Shown: positions 1 through 7,804 of the stretch, one piece after another
How positions within the stretch are numbered: position 1 is the first letter of the stretch
How the letters are laid out: the number at the start of each line of letters is the position of its first letter
Made by a program: the position numbers and the translations under genes
The notes under the pieces: generated by a model
What the model was told of the DNA's origin: nothing
Databases searched by the model: none
Seen by the model: the letters and a program-made list of their open reading frames with translations, nothing else
Virus record (IMG/VR): IMGVR_UViG_3300011113_000123
Span: 62,001 to 126,000 of that record
Source: a virus
Length of the DNA stretch: 64,000 nt
Direction: 5' to 3' (one strand)

Positions 1-1
1 C

Positions 2-376
2 GAAGTGATTATGAAGCACTTCCCAGATTGGCGTCGTGTGCTGAATGAGTTGCAGCGATATTCAGTCCGCGGTACTATTGACTCGGGTATCCTTGCGTCG
101 GTTGACAACGTAGAGATCAAGGAGCTTGTAAAGTATCTGAAGGCTAAAGAGTTTGAGGCTATGCGAAAGTGGGTCAGCCAAAACTCTAGCATGGACGTTA
201 ATGTGCTGTTCCGTAAGTTGTACGATGCAGCCAGCACGATCATGAAGCCAGAGTCTATTCCGCCGCTCGTTCTTACCCTAGCCGACTATCAGTACAAGGC
301 TGCGTTCGTGACTGACCAGGAGATCAATTTGGCTGCTTGCATGACCAACATTATGATCGACTGTGAGTTCAAATGA
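2..376 (+). CDS. 44: sliding-clamp loader large subunit gp44, 3' part
   Basis: This is the C-terminal part of the ATPase subunit of the T4-type clamp loader, which with gp62 opens the gp45 clamp and loads it on DNA. The reading frame is open to the left window edge, so the AAA+ motor domain lies outside. The visible part carries the FPDWRRVLNELQRYS segment, matching the FPDFRKTIGELDSYS region of T4 gp44, followed by the helical collar domain. Its stop overlaps the start of the gp62 gene (ATGA), the usual T4 order 44-62-regA. The GTG/ATG codons near the edge are internal, not the true start. Confidence 0.9.
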   Translation, partial: EVIMKHFPDWRRVLNELQRYSVRGTIDSGILASVDNVEIKELVKYLKAKEFEAMRKWVSQNSSMDVNVLFRKLYDAASTIMKPESIPPLVLTLADYQYKAAFVTDQEINLAACMTNIMIDCEFK

Positions 377-765
377 GCAACCCCTTTGTCTATGTTGATA
401 GTGTATGTTCCACCAAAAAGAACCTCATGCGAGGGACTGCGAACGACGAGCTCGCTGAAAAGGAGTACAAGGCGTATCTAACGAATCGTTCGCTGTCATA
501 CCACCAGGACGCTATATTCTACGCCAACGAAATGAATAGGCGTCCTCAGCTCGACAATAAGCTGCAATACGAGTTTTTACTAAATAGCCTGCGGAAGCGG
601 AAAAGATACGCTAAGTGGCAAAAGCAAAAAGCTGATGCTTCCGTTGATATGATCATGGAGTATTTCGGCTACGGTCGCGCAAAGGCAGAACAAGCATTGC
701 AAGTTTTGACTGATGACCAGTTGACCATGATCGAGAAGGCTCTCGATAAAGGTGGAAAGGTATGA
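373..765 (+). CDS. 62: clamp loader small subunit gp62
   Basis: The 130-residue protein is the small, non-ATPase subunit of the clamp loader. It is shorter than T4 gp62 (about 187 residues), as in many distant T4-like phages. The diagnostic segment is RKRYAKWQK (residues 75-83), matching GKRYGKWAK of T4 gp62. It overlaps gp44 by 4 nt and RegA by 4 nt, so the three are translationally coupled. Assignment rests on this motif, size and gene order. Confidence 0.85.
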   Translation: MSNPFVYVDSVCSTKKNLMRGTANDELAEKEYKAYLTNRSLSYHQDAIFYANEMNRRPQLDNKLQYEFLLNSLRKRKRYAKWQKQKADASVDMIMEYFGYGRAKAEQALQVLTDDQLTMIEKALDKGGKV

Positions 766-1169
766 ACACATCAGTCGAAAATATGATCGAGGTAAAGCTC
801 CGATCAGCTGAAGACTTTCTAAAGATCCGTGAAACGCTCACTCGTATTGGCGTAGCATCGCGTCGTGATAAGGTATTGTTCCAGTCATGTCACATCCTGC
901 ATAAGCAGGGTCGATACTACATCGTTCACTTCAAAGAACTCTTTGCCCTCGATGGCAAGCCCACGAACTTCTCTGACGAAGATAAGGGTCGTCGCAATAC
1001 GATCGCTAATCTGCTCGCCGAATGGGAGCTGATCGATATTGTTGACGCCGAACGCACTAAGGATCCTGTGGCTCCGCTGAATCAAATCAAGATTCTAGCG
1101 CACAAGGAGAAGCACGAATGGAAACTCGAAGCCAAGTACAATATCGGCAAAAAGAAGTCAGGCGACTAA
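762..1169 (+). CDS. regA: RegA translational repressor
   Basis: RegA binds the ribosome-binding sites of early phage mRNAs and blocks their translation. The 135-residue product aligns along its length with T4 RegA: DFLKIRETLTRIGVA, KVLFQSCHILHKQG, YYIVHFKE and KHEWKLEAKYNIG have direct counterparts. The ATG at 762 overlaps the gp62 stop and follows GGTGGAAAGG. The T4-like start MIEVKL corresponds to an internal ATG at 783 that lacks a good ribosome-binding site, so the seven-residue extension is probably real. Confidence 0.95.
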   Translation: MNTSVENMIEVKLRSAEDFLKIRETLTRIGVASRRDKVLFQSCHILHKQGRYYIVHFKELFALDGKPTNFSDEDKGRRNTIANLLAEWELIDIVDAERTKDPVAPLNQIKILAHKEKHEWKLEAKYNIGKKKSGD

Positions 1170-1273
1170 GACGTAAGTTCTTCGTCGAATATTCCTGCAA
1201 CTTCCTGAACGCTGTCGCGTTCTTGTCGGTATTGTGCGTTTGGTGCTTCGGTTTGTACCATCAATCATTATAG
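1118..1273 (+). CDS. small membrane protein, 51 aa
   Basis: A short gene overlaps the end of regA in another frame. Its ATG follows AAGGAG at the correct spacing (8 nt). The product begins with a very basic, hydrophilic stretch (METRSQVQYRQKEVRRLRRK) and ends in a hydrophobic segment (residues about 28-47, NAVAFLSVLCVWCFG), the pattern of a single-pass membrane protein with a positively charged cytoplasmic N-terminus. No family is recognised. It fills most of the otherwise empty regA-hsp20 gap. Confidence 0.55.
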   Translation: METRSQVQYRQKEVRRLRRKFFVEYSCNFLNAVAFLSVLCVWCFGLYHQSL

Positions 1274-1293
1274 AGATTTATACGGCACCACCG

Positions 1294-1301
1294 TATAAAT
1301 A
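1294..1301 (+). promoter_or_regulatory. T4-type late promoter, TATAAATA
   Basis: An exact copy of the T4 late promoter box lies about 55 nt before the Hsp20 gene. It is followed by a bulged hairpin with a UUCG tetraloop (1306-1324), then AGGAGG. This implies that transcription of hsp20 depends on a gp55-like sigma factor, which is not in this window. Confidence 0.6.
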
Positions 1302-1354
1302 ACCCGTGACGCCTTCGGGGTCACATTACTAACCTTGCTTAACAGGAGGTCTAA

Positions 1355-1819
1355 ATGACTAAGAATGATTATACCCAAAACACCAATCCTTGGGGTCAGT
1401 TCGATCCATTTTCTGTAGGATTCGACAAGACTTTCAAGCTGCTATCTGCTCATCTCGATGGGATTGGAAAGTCGCTTCCAGGCTACCCGCCATACAATAT
1501 TAAGAAAGTCGACGATAACAAGTATGTCATCGAACTAGCTGTCGCTGGTTTCGCAAAGACTGACCTTGAAGTCGTTCTTGACGGCGGTAAGCTGACAGTC
1601 GCTGGTAAGACTAAAGAAGCCAACGACCTGGATAACGCAAACGCCTATTATTTCTACAAGGGTATCGCAGAGCGCGCATTCACTCGCACGTTCACTCTCG
1701 CCGACTCTGTAGAAATCAAGAACGCCGAAATGATTAACGGTATTCTTAAGATCTGGCTCGAGAACTTGATTCCTGAGCACAAGAAGCCTAAGAAGATCGA
1801 CATCAAGGACGCGGAGTAA
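1355..1819 (+). CDS. Hsp20/alpha-crystallin small heat-shock protein
   Basis: An ATP-independent holdase chaperone of the bacterial IbpA type, common in T4-like phages. The alpha-crystallin domain spans about residues 45-145 of 154. NKYVIELAVAGFAKTDLEV begins it, KLTVAGK and ERAFTRTFTLADSVEI follow, and NGILKIWLE matches the A-x-x-x-n-G-v-L conserved strand. A strong AGGAGG precedes the start, under the late promoter at 1294. It probably helps fold or store virion proteins. Confidence 0.92.
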   Translation: MTKNDYTQNTNPWGQFDPFSVGFDKTFKLLSAHLDGIGKSLPGYPPYNIKKVDDNKYVIELAVAGFAKTDLEVVLDGGKLTVAGKTKEANDLDNANAYYFYKGIAERAFTRTFTLADSVEIKNAEMINGILKIWLENLIPEHKKPKKIDIKDAE

Positions 1820-1845
1820 GTCCCCCGTGAGTTCTTGACTATGAC

Positions 1846-1881
1846 GCTGGGTAGCAACCGCTGCCCAGCATTTATCTTTTT
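1846..1881 (+). terminator. intrinsic terminator
   Basis: A 10-bp stem (1846-1855 with 1860-1869, one G-U pair) with an AACC loop is followed by an A/T tract ending in TTTTT. It would stop transcription from hsp20, and part of the T tract leads directly into the ribosome-binding site of the next gene. Confidence 0.7.
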
Positions 1882-1891
1882 AGGAGCAACC

Positions 1892-2041
1892 ATGTTAGAA
1901 CGAGTGTCACAAGCATATCAATACTACAAAACAATCTTCGAACTCGCTCGCTTATCCGACCAGGATCTGGAGCAGTTAGGTTTGTCGAGATCTGAAATCG
2001 TATTCGTTGCATATAAAGCTATTCTGGTGCAACATGATTGA
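1892..2041 (+). CDS. DUF1127 (YjiS-like) small protein
   Basis: A 49-residue protein with the DUF1127 signature: ELARLSDQDLEQLGLSRSEI matches the common ARLSDReLaDIGLtRsdI core. DUF1127 proteins are abundant in Alphaproteobacteria, where some affect phosphate, carbon or RNA metabolism. The ATG at 1892 follows TAGGAG, and an upstream in-frame ATG (1835) lies across the terminator and is not used. A phage copy may mimic a host regulator, but this is inference. Confidence 0.8.
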   Translation: MLERVSQAYQYYKTIFELARLSDQDLEQLGLSRSEIVFVAYKAILVQHD

Positions 2042-2102
2042 TTTCATCATCGAAGTTAGAGAACTGATGCGCCAGCTTATGGGAAATAGACCGTACGGCT
2101 AA
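2034..2102 (+). CDS. possible 22-residue peptide
   Basis: A short frame (MIDFIIEVRELMRQLMGNRP...) starts inside the last codons of the DUF1127 gene and stops in a GCTAAATA late-promoter-like box (2098-2105). It has no clear ribosome-binding site of its own. It could be translated by coupling but may be chance. Confidence 0.2.
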   Translation: MIDFIIEVRELMRQLMGNRPYG

Positions 2103-2124
2103 ATAGCTTCCGAAAGGAGGCCTC

Positions 2125-2745
2125 ATGTTAGTTACGCATCAACAACTATGTCAGTTCTTTGAAGATACTGATGAACAATGGCTCGCAGAAGTGTTAGAAC
2201 CGCTCAATGAAGTTCTAGCTTTCTACGAGATCAATACTCCCCAAAGAATCTCCATGTTCCTAGCTCAAGTTGGCCACGAGTCAGCAGGTATGTCGGTCAT
2301 GGAGGAAAATCTAAATTATTCTGCTCAAGGCCTTAATAAGATCTTTCCAAAGTATTTCGCCCGCGCTGGGCGTGACGCGAATGCGTTTGCAAAGAAACCT
2401 GAGCTCATCGCGAACGTAGTGTACGCAAGTCGTATGGGTAATGGTCCTCCTGAATCAGGAGACGGATATCGCTATCGCGGTCGTGGATTCATTCAGCTAA
2501 CAGGTAAGTCTAACTATGCGGCATTCGCAGCTGATATGGAGATGTCGCTGGATGAAGTTGTACCTTGGCTTGAAACAGCAGAAGGCGCATGTTGGTCTGC
2601 TGGTTGGTTCTGGGATTCCCGTGAACTGAACAAGTGGGCCGATAAGGGTGATATTGTAACAGTAACCAAAAAGATCAACGGTGGAACAATCGGTCTGGAA
2701 GATCGTAAGCATCATTATGAAGAAGCTCTACACATTTTTTCATAA
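2125..2745 (+). CDS. GH19 chitinase-like endolysin
   Basis: This peptidoglycan hydrolase would degrade the host wall at lysis. The 206-residue protein is a single GH19 catalytic domain. It has the catalytic Glu in GHES (residue 52), EENLNY at 60-65 and the substrate-binding RGRGFIQLTGKSNY segment at about 113-126. There is no signal peptide, so it needs the holin encoded immediately downstream. An excellent AAAGGAGG precedes the ATG, and a GCTAAATA box at 2098 may be its late promoter. Confidence 0.92.
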   Translation: MLVTHQQLCQFFEDTDEQWLAEVLEPLNEVLAFYEINTPQRISMFLAQVGHESAGMSVMEENLNYSAQGLNKIFPKYFARAGRDANAFAKKPELIANVVYASRMGNGPPESGDGYRYRGRGFIQLTGKSNYAAFAADMEMSLDEVVPWLETAEGACWSAGWFWDSRELNKWADKGDIVTVTKKINGGTIGLEDRKHHYEEALHIFS

Positions 2746-2754
2746 GGAGTTACG

Positions 2755-3228
2755 ATGCCTAGATTCGGTAATCCTGATCCAAACGAGGAACCAGTAAAAC
2801 CACCAGTAGCAATGGATCAGCTAGATCCAGCCACAAAAGGCGCGGCTGCTAGACCAGAGTTCAGTTCGAGACCATCGTTCTCTGCTCCTGCGCCTGCAGT
2901 TCCGCAACTATCAGAAGCAGCTCAGCTTGCCACTATTGAACTAGAAAAGCAGAAGTGGGAAGCGGAAAATAACAAGCAGAATGAAGATTGGATGGTCAAG
3001 AAGTGGCGACCCGCAATGGGTTGGTGCTATATGGTTATCTGCGTGCTCGACATGGCTATCTTTCCTATCATGTGGTCAGTCGCGCAGGTTATGGTTAAGA
3101 TGCCGCTTACTCAATGGAATCCTCTAACGCTACAAGGCGCTGGTCTATTCCATCTAGCAATGGGAGCCGTCCTTGGTATCGCCGCATGGTCCCGCGGCCA
3201 AGAAAAGATACAAGGTGTTGCAAAGTAA
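2755..3228 (+). CDS. GTA-type 3-TM holin
   Basis: A 157-residue protein with a Pro/Ala-rich N-terminal half and a membrane C-terminal half. After KKWRPAMGWCYMVICVLDM (residues about 82-100) come hydrophobic stretches near 90-110 and 128-146. The WRPxMGW motif is typical of the 'holin of 3TMs, for gene-transfer release' family found in alphaproteobacterial phages and gene transfer agents. It follows the endolysin by 9 nt, so holin and lysin form a cassette. Confidence 0.8.
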   Translation: MPRFGNPDPNEEPVKPPVAMDQLDPATKGAAARPEFSSRPSFSAPAPAVPQLSEAAQLATIELEKQKWEAENNKQNEDWMVKKWRPAMGWCYMVICVLDMAIFPIMWSVAQVMVKMPLTQWNPLTLQGAGLFHLAMGAVLGIAAWSRGQEKIQGVAK

Positions 3229-3237
3229 GGAAATGAT

Positions 3238-3585
3238 ATGAACGTGAATCCTGTGAATGTAAATGAAGTGCAGAATGCTCAGTTGTCAGTCGTAATGCTT
3301 CGTCTATTGAATGGCGATGAGATTGTAGGTAAGGTTGGAGCAGTAGGTAACATGATCAAAGTCGTGAAGCCTGCTGCTGTCATGATTCAACCAACGGCTA
3401 CTGGTAAAGCAAGCATGGCGTTGGTTGACTTCATCCCTATGGCTAAGAACAAAGAAATCTTTCTCGATCCTCGCAACGTTCTTTTCACATACGAGCCCGA
3501 CGATCAGATCGAAGCTGCTTATCAGCAGAACTTCGGTTCGGGATTAGTGCTACCTAAGAAAGGGATCTTGACAACTGCGTCGTAA
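3238..3585 (+). CDS. Sm-like beta-barrel protein
   Basis: A 115-residue protein with LRLLNGDEIVGKVGAVG near residues 21-37, the strand pattern of an Sm/LSm fold, and a conserved-looking PRNVLFTYEPDDQIEAAYQQNFGSG tail whose core resembles small T4-like phage proteins beside gp43. No RNA-binding residues can be confirmed from sequence. It sits just before the polymerase promoter. The role is unknown, and RNA binding is an inference from the fold resemblance. Confidence 0.5.
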   Translation: MNVNPVNVNEVQNAQLSVVMLRLLNGDEIVGKVGAVGNMIKVVKPAAVMIQPTATGKASMALVDFIPMAKNKEIFLDPRNVLFTYEPDDQIEAAYQQNFGSGLVLPKKGILTTAS

Positions 3586-3602
3586 CGTGATAGAGTATCA
3601 CT
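3568..3602 (+). promoter_or_regulatory. gp43 promoter with palindrome over the -10
   Basis: TTGACA (3568-3573), 17-nt spacer, TAGAGT (3591-3596), then exactly six bases before the gp43 ATG. A perfect 6-bp inverted repeat with a 3-nt centre (GTGATA gag TATCAC, 3587-3601) covers the -10 box. Initiation at the expected distance would give a leaderless polymerase mRNA. The palindrome could be an operator or, on read-through mRNA, a translational hairpin next to the start codon. Confidence 0.65.
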
Positions 3603-6122
3603 ATGACGAAATTCTACACGAATGCAATTGAGTACGGTAACAACATCCTCGTCCGCGGTTACGATCGCGGGCGCCCTTTCAATGAAAAGATTCCCTACAA
3701 ACCAACTCTGTTCCTACCGTCCAAGCGCAAGGATCTTGCGACGTGGAAAGACATCGTGGGTAACACGCTTGATCCTATGCCATTTGACTCTATGCGCGAT
3801 GCTAAGGATTTCATCAAGCGATACGAGGACGTCAGCAACTTCAAGCTGTATGGTATGCCTCGCTTTCTGTATGCGTATCTGAACGAAGAGTATCCTAACG
3901 AAATCGCATACGACCAAGATCTAATCAAGGTTGCGTATATCGACATCGAGGTTAGCTCAGAGTTTGGCTTTCCTACGGTTGAGCGCGCGTCTGATACTGT
4001 TACGGCTATCACGCTCAAGAAAGACGGCGTCTTCCATGTGTGGGGATACGGCGACTTCAGGCCCAATCGCAACGACGTTCAGTATTACCAATGCAACAAC
4101 GAAAAGGAACTGCTACTCAAGTTCCTCAGTGAGTGGAGCTTAGATTATCCTGATCTCGTGACTGGCTGGAACGTCACGTTCTTCGATATTCCTTATCTCG
4201 TTCGTCGTATGAGCGCGGTGCTTGGTGAAAACGAAGCAAAACGCTTTTCGCCATGGCGCATCTTTAAGGAACGTCGTGTTCGTACGAAGTTTGGTAAAGA
4301 AGAATCCGTCTACAACATCGCTGGCGTTGCTACTCTCGACTATCTCGAGATGTATCAGAAGTTCACTTATACTCAGCAAGAAAGCTACAAGCTCGATCAC
4401 ATCGCGTTCGTTGAACTCGGTGAGCGCAAGCTATCGTACGACGAATACGAAACGTTGCATGAGTTCTATATGAATGACTTCCAGCGATTCATCGAGTATA
4501 ACATTCGAGACGTTGAGCTCGTCGAAAAGCTCGACGATAAGATGAAGCTCATATCCATGGCTCTCGCGCTAGCGTACGACGCGAAGGTGACTTTGCTTGA
4601 TGTGTTCACACAAGTTCGTATGTGGGACGTTATCATTCACAATCACCTGTACAAGCAAGGTATCGCTGTACCTATCGAAGGTGGCGGATCTAAAGACGAA
4701 GCGTATGTTGGCGCGTTCGTCAAAGAACCTAAGCCTGGTGGATATGACTGGGTTATGTCATTCGACTTGAACTCTCTGTATCCGCATCTTATCATGCAGT
4801 ACAACATCTCTCCCGAAACGTTGCTGCGTGATGGTCGCAATCGCGCAGTGAAGATTGATGTAACAGTGGATGAACTGCTCGATGGTCATATCCCTGAAGT
4901 TCCAGAAGGATATGGTCTAGCTGCGAACGGCTGTTTCTTCAGCAAAGCGCGTCAGGGTTTCTTGCCTGAGATCATGGAGCGTATGTACAACGATCGTGTC
5001 GTCTACAAAGATAAGATGATCGCTGCTCAGAAAGATTATGAAAAGACTAAGTCTAAGCAAGCATCCAAGGATATCTCTCGATACAAAAACATGCAGCTCG
5101 CTAAGAAGGTTCAGTTGAACTCAGCTTACGGCGCGATTGGTAATCCTCACTTCCGTTTCTTCGATATCAATCAAGCGACGGCTATTACTCTTGGTGGTCA
5201 GCTATCTATCCGCTGGGCTGAAAACGAAATCAATAAGTATCTTAATAAGCTCCTAAAGACTAAGGATACGGACTATGTCATTGCTTCCGATACGGATTCG
5301 TTGTATATCAGTTTTGATAGACTTGTACAAGTGGTCTTTGAAGGTCGAGGATCGCAGCAAAGTGATCCTACAGCACAGAAGCAGAAAATCGTTGACTTTC
5401 TGGACAAGGTGGCTCGTGAAAAGATTGAACCTGTTATTGATGGGATTTATTCGGATCTTGCTGTTCGGATGGAAGCATTCTCGCAAAAAATGAACATGAA
5501 GCGTGAGGTTATCGCTGATCGTGGTATCTGGACTGCGAAGAAGCGATACATCCTCAACGTTCATGACTCTGAAGGTGTGCGATACGCCAAACCCAAACTA
5601 AAGATCATGGGCATCGAAGCTGTTAAGTCGTCGACTCCTGCTGTGTGTCGTCAGGCAATTATCGATGCGCTGAACATCATCATGTCTAAAGAAGAAGAGG
5701 ACTTGCATAAGTTCATCGCTGACTTCAAGTCTAAGTTCTACAAGCTGAGCTTCGAGGAAGTTGCGTTTCCGCGTTCCGTACAAGATCTAACTAAATACGC
5801 AAAGGAAACTAAGAGCATTCCTATCCACGTTCGTGGCGCGTTGCTCTATAACAATCTAGTCAAGAAGCTTAGTCTACAGAAAAAGTACGAGCTTATCAAG
5901 GATGGCGAAAAGATTCGCTTCTCATACTTGAAGATGCCTAATCCTGCTCGCGACAACGTGATTTGTGCGTTTTCATCTTTACCGTCAGAGTTCGACCTTG
6001 AAGAGTATATCGATTATGATATGCAGTTCGAGAAAGCGTTTATGGCTCCTCTCAACTCTATCCTTGAAGTGATTGACTGGCACTCTGAGAAGCGAAGCTC
6101 ATTGGAGGACTTCTTTTCATGA
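3603..6122 (+). CDS. 43: DNA polymerase gp43 (family B)
   Basis: Replicative polymerase with 3'-5' proofreading exonuclease, 839 residues in one uninterrupted frame. Exonuclease motifs: DIE (D114, E116), GWNVTFFDIPYL and YNIRDVEL. Polymerase motifs: A, DLNSLYPHLIMQYN from D388; B, KKVQLNSAYGAIGN; C, ASDTDSLY with D563 and D565; then the KKRYI motif. No intein or homing insertion is present. There is no Shine-Dalgarno sequence before the ATG. The gene appears to be expressed from the promoter just upstream, perhaps as a leaderless message. Confidence 0.98.
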   Translation: MTKFYTNAIEYGNNILVRGYDRGRPFNEKIPYKPTLFLPSKRKDLATWKDIVGNTLDPMPFDSMRDAKDFIKRYEDVSNFKLYGMPRFLYAYLNEEYPNEIAYDQDLIKVAYIDIEVSSEFGFPTVERASDTVTAITLKKDGVFHVWGYGDFRPNRNDVQYYQCNNEKELLLKFLSEWSLDYPDLVTGWNVTFFDIPYLVRRMSAVLGENEAKRFSPWRIFKERRVRTKFGKEESVYNIAGVATLDYLEMYQKFTYTQQESYKLDHIAFVELGERKLSYDEYETLHEFYMNDFQRFIEYNIRDVELVEKLDDKMKLISMALALAYDAKVTLLDVFTQVRMWDVIIHNHLYKQGIAVPIEGGGSKDEAYVGAFVKEPKPGGYDWVMSFDLNSLYPHLIMQYNISPETLLRDGRNRAVKIDVTVDELLDGHIPEVPEGYGLAANGCFFSKARQGFLPEIMERMYNDRVVYKDKMIAAQKDYEKTKSKQASKDISRYKNMQLAKKVQLNSAYGAIGNPHFRFFDINQATAITLGGQLSIRWAENEINKYLNKLLKTKDTDYVIASDTDSLYISFDRLVQVVFEGRGSQQSDPTAQKQKIVDFLDKVAREKIEPVIDGIYSDLAVRMEAFSQKMNMKREVIADRGIWTAKKRYILNVHDSEGVRYAKPKLKIMGIEAVKSSTPAVCRQAIIDALNIIMSKEEEDLHKFIADFKSKFYKLSFEEVAFPRSVQDLTKYAKETKSIPIHVRGALLYNNLVKKLSLQKKYELIKDGEKIRFSYLKMPNPARDNVICAFSSLPSEFDLEEYIDYDMQFEKAFMAPLNSILEVIDWHSEKRSSLEDFFS

Positions 6123-6331
6123 AGAAAAAGACTAAGAAACCCGCAAGGAAACCAACTCGCAACGATCTAGATAAGATGTCGTATGAAAAGCGAGAACGAG
6201 TAAGAAAACAGCTAAGAAAAGGGGCTGTATATACAAGAGCGTTCAAGACACCACAATCATTCGGTGCAGCCAGTCCAGTTAGACATGTTCCGATTGAAGA
6301 GTATTTGAAAGAAATCAAGAGTGATTCGTGA
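6119..6331 (+). CDS. small basic protein, 70 aa
   Basis: Overlaps the polymerase stop by 4 nt (ATGA). The N-terminal 35 residues are very rich in Lys/Arg (MKKKTKKPARKPTRN), suggesting nucleic-acid binding, and the C-terminus is more ordinary (VPIEEYLKEIKSD). No family is recognised. Coupling to gp43 hints at a replication-linked role. Confidence 0.7.
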   Translation: MKKKTKKPARKPTRNDLDKMSYEKRERVRKQLRKGAVYTRAFKTPQSFGAASPVRHVPIEEYLKEIKSDS

Positions 6332-7130
6332 AATCTTAGTGCATCAGGTAGATGCTATGTCTCACGACAGCCGCGTAGCTGTTCTACTATCAGGCGGAGT
6401 CGATAGTGTATCTATTGCGTTTGCTGCGCATCGGCTCGGAAAGAAGGTAGTCGCTTACACGTTTCATCTCGATGGTCAGCCATCATATGATTCGCAGAAA
6501 GCAGTCGAGATCGCAAAGATCATGGAATGGGATTATCGTGTCGTGGTAGTCCCAACCAATAACGTAGAGCAAGACTTCATTCGTTTGGCTAAAGAAGTTC
6601 ACTGCGAAAAGAAAACACACTTCGAGTGTTGCTTTCCGTTTCTATACGTGTACCCACAGATCAAGGAGTATGAAGTTCTAAGTGGATGGGCTGCTGACGG
6701 ATACTATGGTGTATCGAAAAAAGCGAACATTCACTACAAGCATACGAAGGAAAAGTTCGACGAGTTTCGTAAAGACTACTTTGGTGCTAACAATCGCGCT
6801 GGATATATGTGGCATAAACGAATCGCGGAGAAGTTGCATAGCAAACGATTCATTGCTCCGTATCTAGATCCAGACGTTGCTAAGTTCTTTATGAGCAAAG
6901 ATTGGTATGAACTGAATCAGCCATATCAAAAGCATCATGTAGTCGAAGCATTCACTGAGTTCAAGCAGATTGGTGGTGTGAAGAAACATATCAATCTGCA
7001 ACTAGGATCAGGAATAGATAAGCTATTCGAGAAAGAAGTATTGAGCAACACCAATCTTAATTTTTACAATCGCAAGCGAGTTATGGACGTATGTCGTGAC
7101 TGGGCAAACAAAGGAGCAGAGTTGTGGTAA
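6321..7130 (+). CDS. PP-loop ATP pyrophosphatase, asparagine-synthase-like
   Basis: The 269-residue protein carries the N-type ATP pyrophosphatase loop LLSGGVDSVS (SGGVDS at residues 24-29), which adenylates a carboxylate or carbonyl before amide or thio transfer. Two Cys in FECCFPF (about residue 95) and a Lys/Arg-rich C-terminal half follow. There is no glutaminase domain, so it is not a complete asparagine synthetase. Candidate roles are base or tRNA modification. The start is GTG within the previous gene; an internal ATG at residue 13 is the alternative. Confidence 0.75.
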   Translation: MIREILVHQVDAMSHDSRVAVLLSGGVDSVSIAFAAHRLGKKVVAYTFHLDGQPSYDSQKAVEIAKIMEWDYRVVVVPTNNVEQDFIRLAKEVHCEKKTHFECCFPFLYVYPQIKEYEVLSGWAADGYYGVSKKANIHYKHTKEKFDEFRKDYFGANNRAGYMWHKRIAEKLHSKRFIAPYLDPDVAKFFMSKDWYELNQPYQKHHVVEAFTEFKQIGGVKKHINLQLGSGIDKLFEKEVLSNTNLNFYNRKRVMDVCRDWANKGAELW

Positions 7131-7414
7131 AAGTGCCGCAGGAGTATGCTGACTTCGACTTCGGTTTCACTGGAGTTGATGAGAGTGAAATCAAACAAGA
7201 TGTTCTGAGAGAGCTGACTGCTAAGGACGAAGCTCTGTCAGCAAAGGAACTGGAGCTGGCTGATAAGGTAAAGACGCTTGAAGCTATCATCGTCCCTCTG
7301 CTGAACAACCTAATCAAGACAGCGGATAAGGAATACATCTACTGGCCTAATCGTAAAGAAAAGTGTCAGGATATGTTGGAAAAGGTATTGAAGACCACTA
7401 GAGGGGTCAAATGA
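7124..7414 (+). CDS. conserved T4-like phage protein, 96 aa
   Basis: Helical, with a coiled-coil-like middle (ELTAKDEALSAKELELADKV) and the conserved-looking ending IVPLLNNLIKTADKEYIYWP followed by NRKEKCQDMLEKV. Small phage proteins with this YIYWPNR signature occur in many T4-like phages, with no known function. The start is GTG overlapping the previous stop. Confidence 0.65.
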   Translation: MVKVPQEYADFDFGFTGVDESEIKQDVLRELTAKDEALSAKELELADKVKTLEAIIVPLLNNLIKTADKEYIYWPNRKEKCQDMLEKVLKTTRGVK

Positions 7415-7632
7415 GCACCAATATGATTCAGCTGAATCCTCCTATCCCTGTTATGACACCACAGGGTAGGGCTATAGCCCATTTCATTATCGACTATGGT
7501 ATGGAAAACGACTTGATGTGGGTTTGCTTTCAGGATGACACAGGAGAGTGCTGGACCTGGGAAAACGCCTACATCCGCGCTCGTACGAATCAAACCATTG
7601 GGCGTAGAAAGATGAGCAAGATCGATGTTTGA
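7411..7632 (+). CDS. conserved phage protein, 73 aa
   Basis: The body IPVMTPQGRAIAHFIIDYG and WVCFQDDTGECWTWENAYIR resembles a small protein family found in many large phages, function unknown. The ATG overlaps the previous stop by 4 nt. Its 3' end overlaps the next small gene. Confidence 0.7.
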   Translation: MSTNMIQLNPPIPVMTPQGRAIAHFIIDYGMENDLMWVCFQDDTGECWTWENAYIRARTNQTIGRRKMSKIDV

Positions 7633-7804
7633 AGTAACAGAAGACAACTATCTCAGTTTCTTGACGCTTCATGGTCAGGACCCAGAATGCGCGCAACGAG
7701 TAGTAGAAACATATGATGGATCTGCGGGATATCATGAACTCCTATCAGTCCGCATATGGGTAGAAGCGTCAAAGATGCTTCTAAAGAAGCATGCTAACGG
7801 CTAA
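7625..7804 (+). CDS. hypothetical protein, 59 aa
   Basis: A short frame (MFEVTEDNYLSFLTLHGQDP...SKMLLKKHANG) bridges what would otherwise be a 160-nt gap. It starts inside the previous gene and stops inside the next. The acidic-to-basic amphipathic composition looks like real protein. No family recognised. Confidence 0.6.
   Translation: MFEVTEDNYLSFLTLHGQDPECAQRVVETYDGSAGYHELLSVRIWVEASKMLLKKHANG

Noticed and set aside
3603-6122. Intein, intron or homing endonuclease in the DNA polymerase.
   Set aside because: All polymerase motifs occur at normal spacing in one frame of ordinary length.
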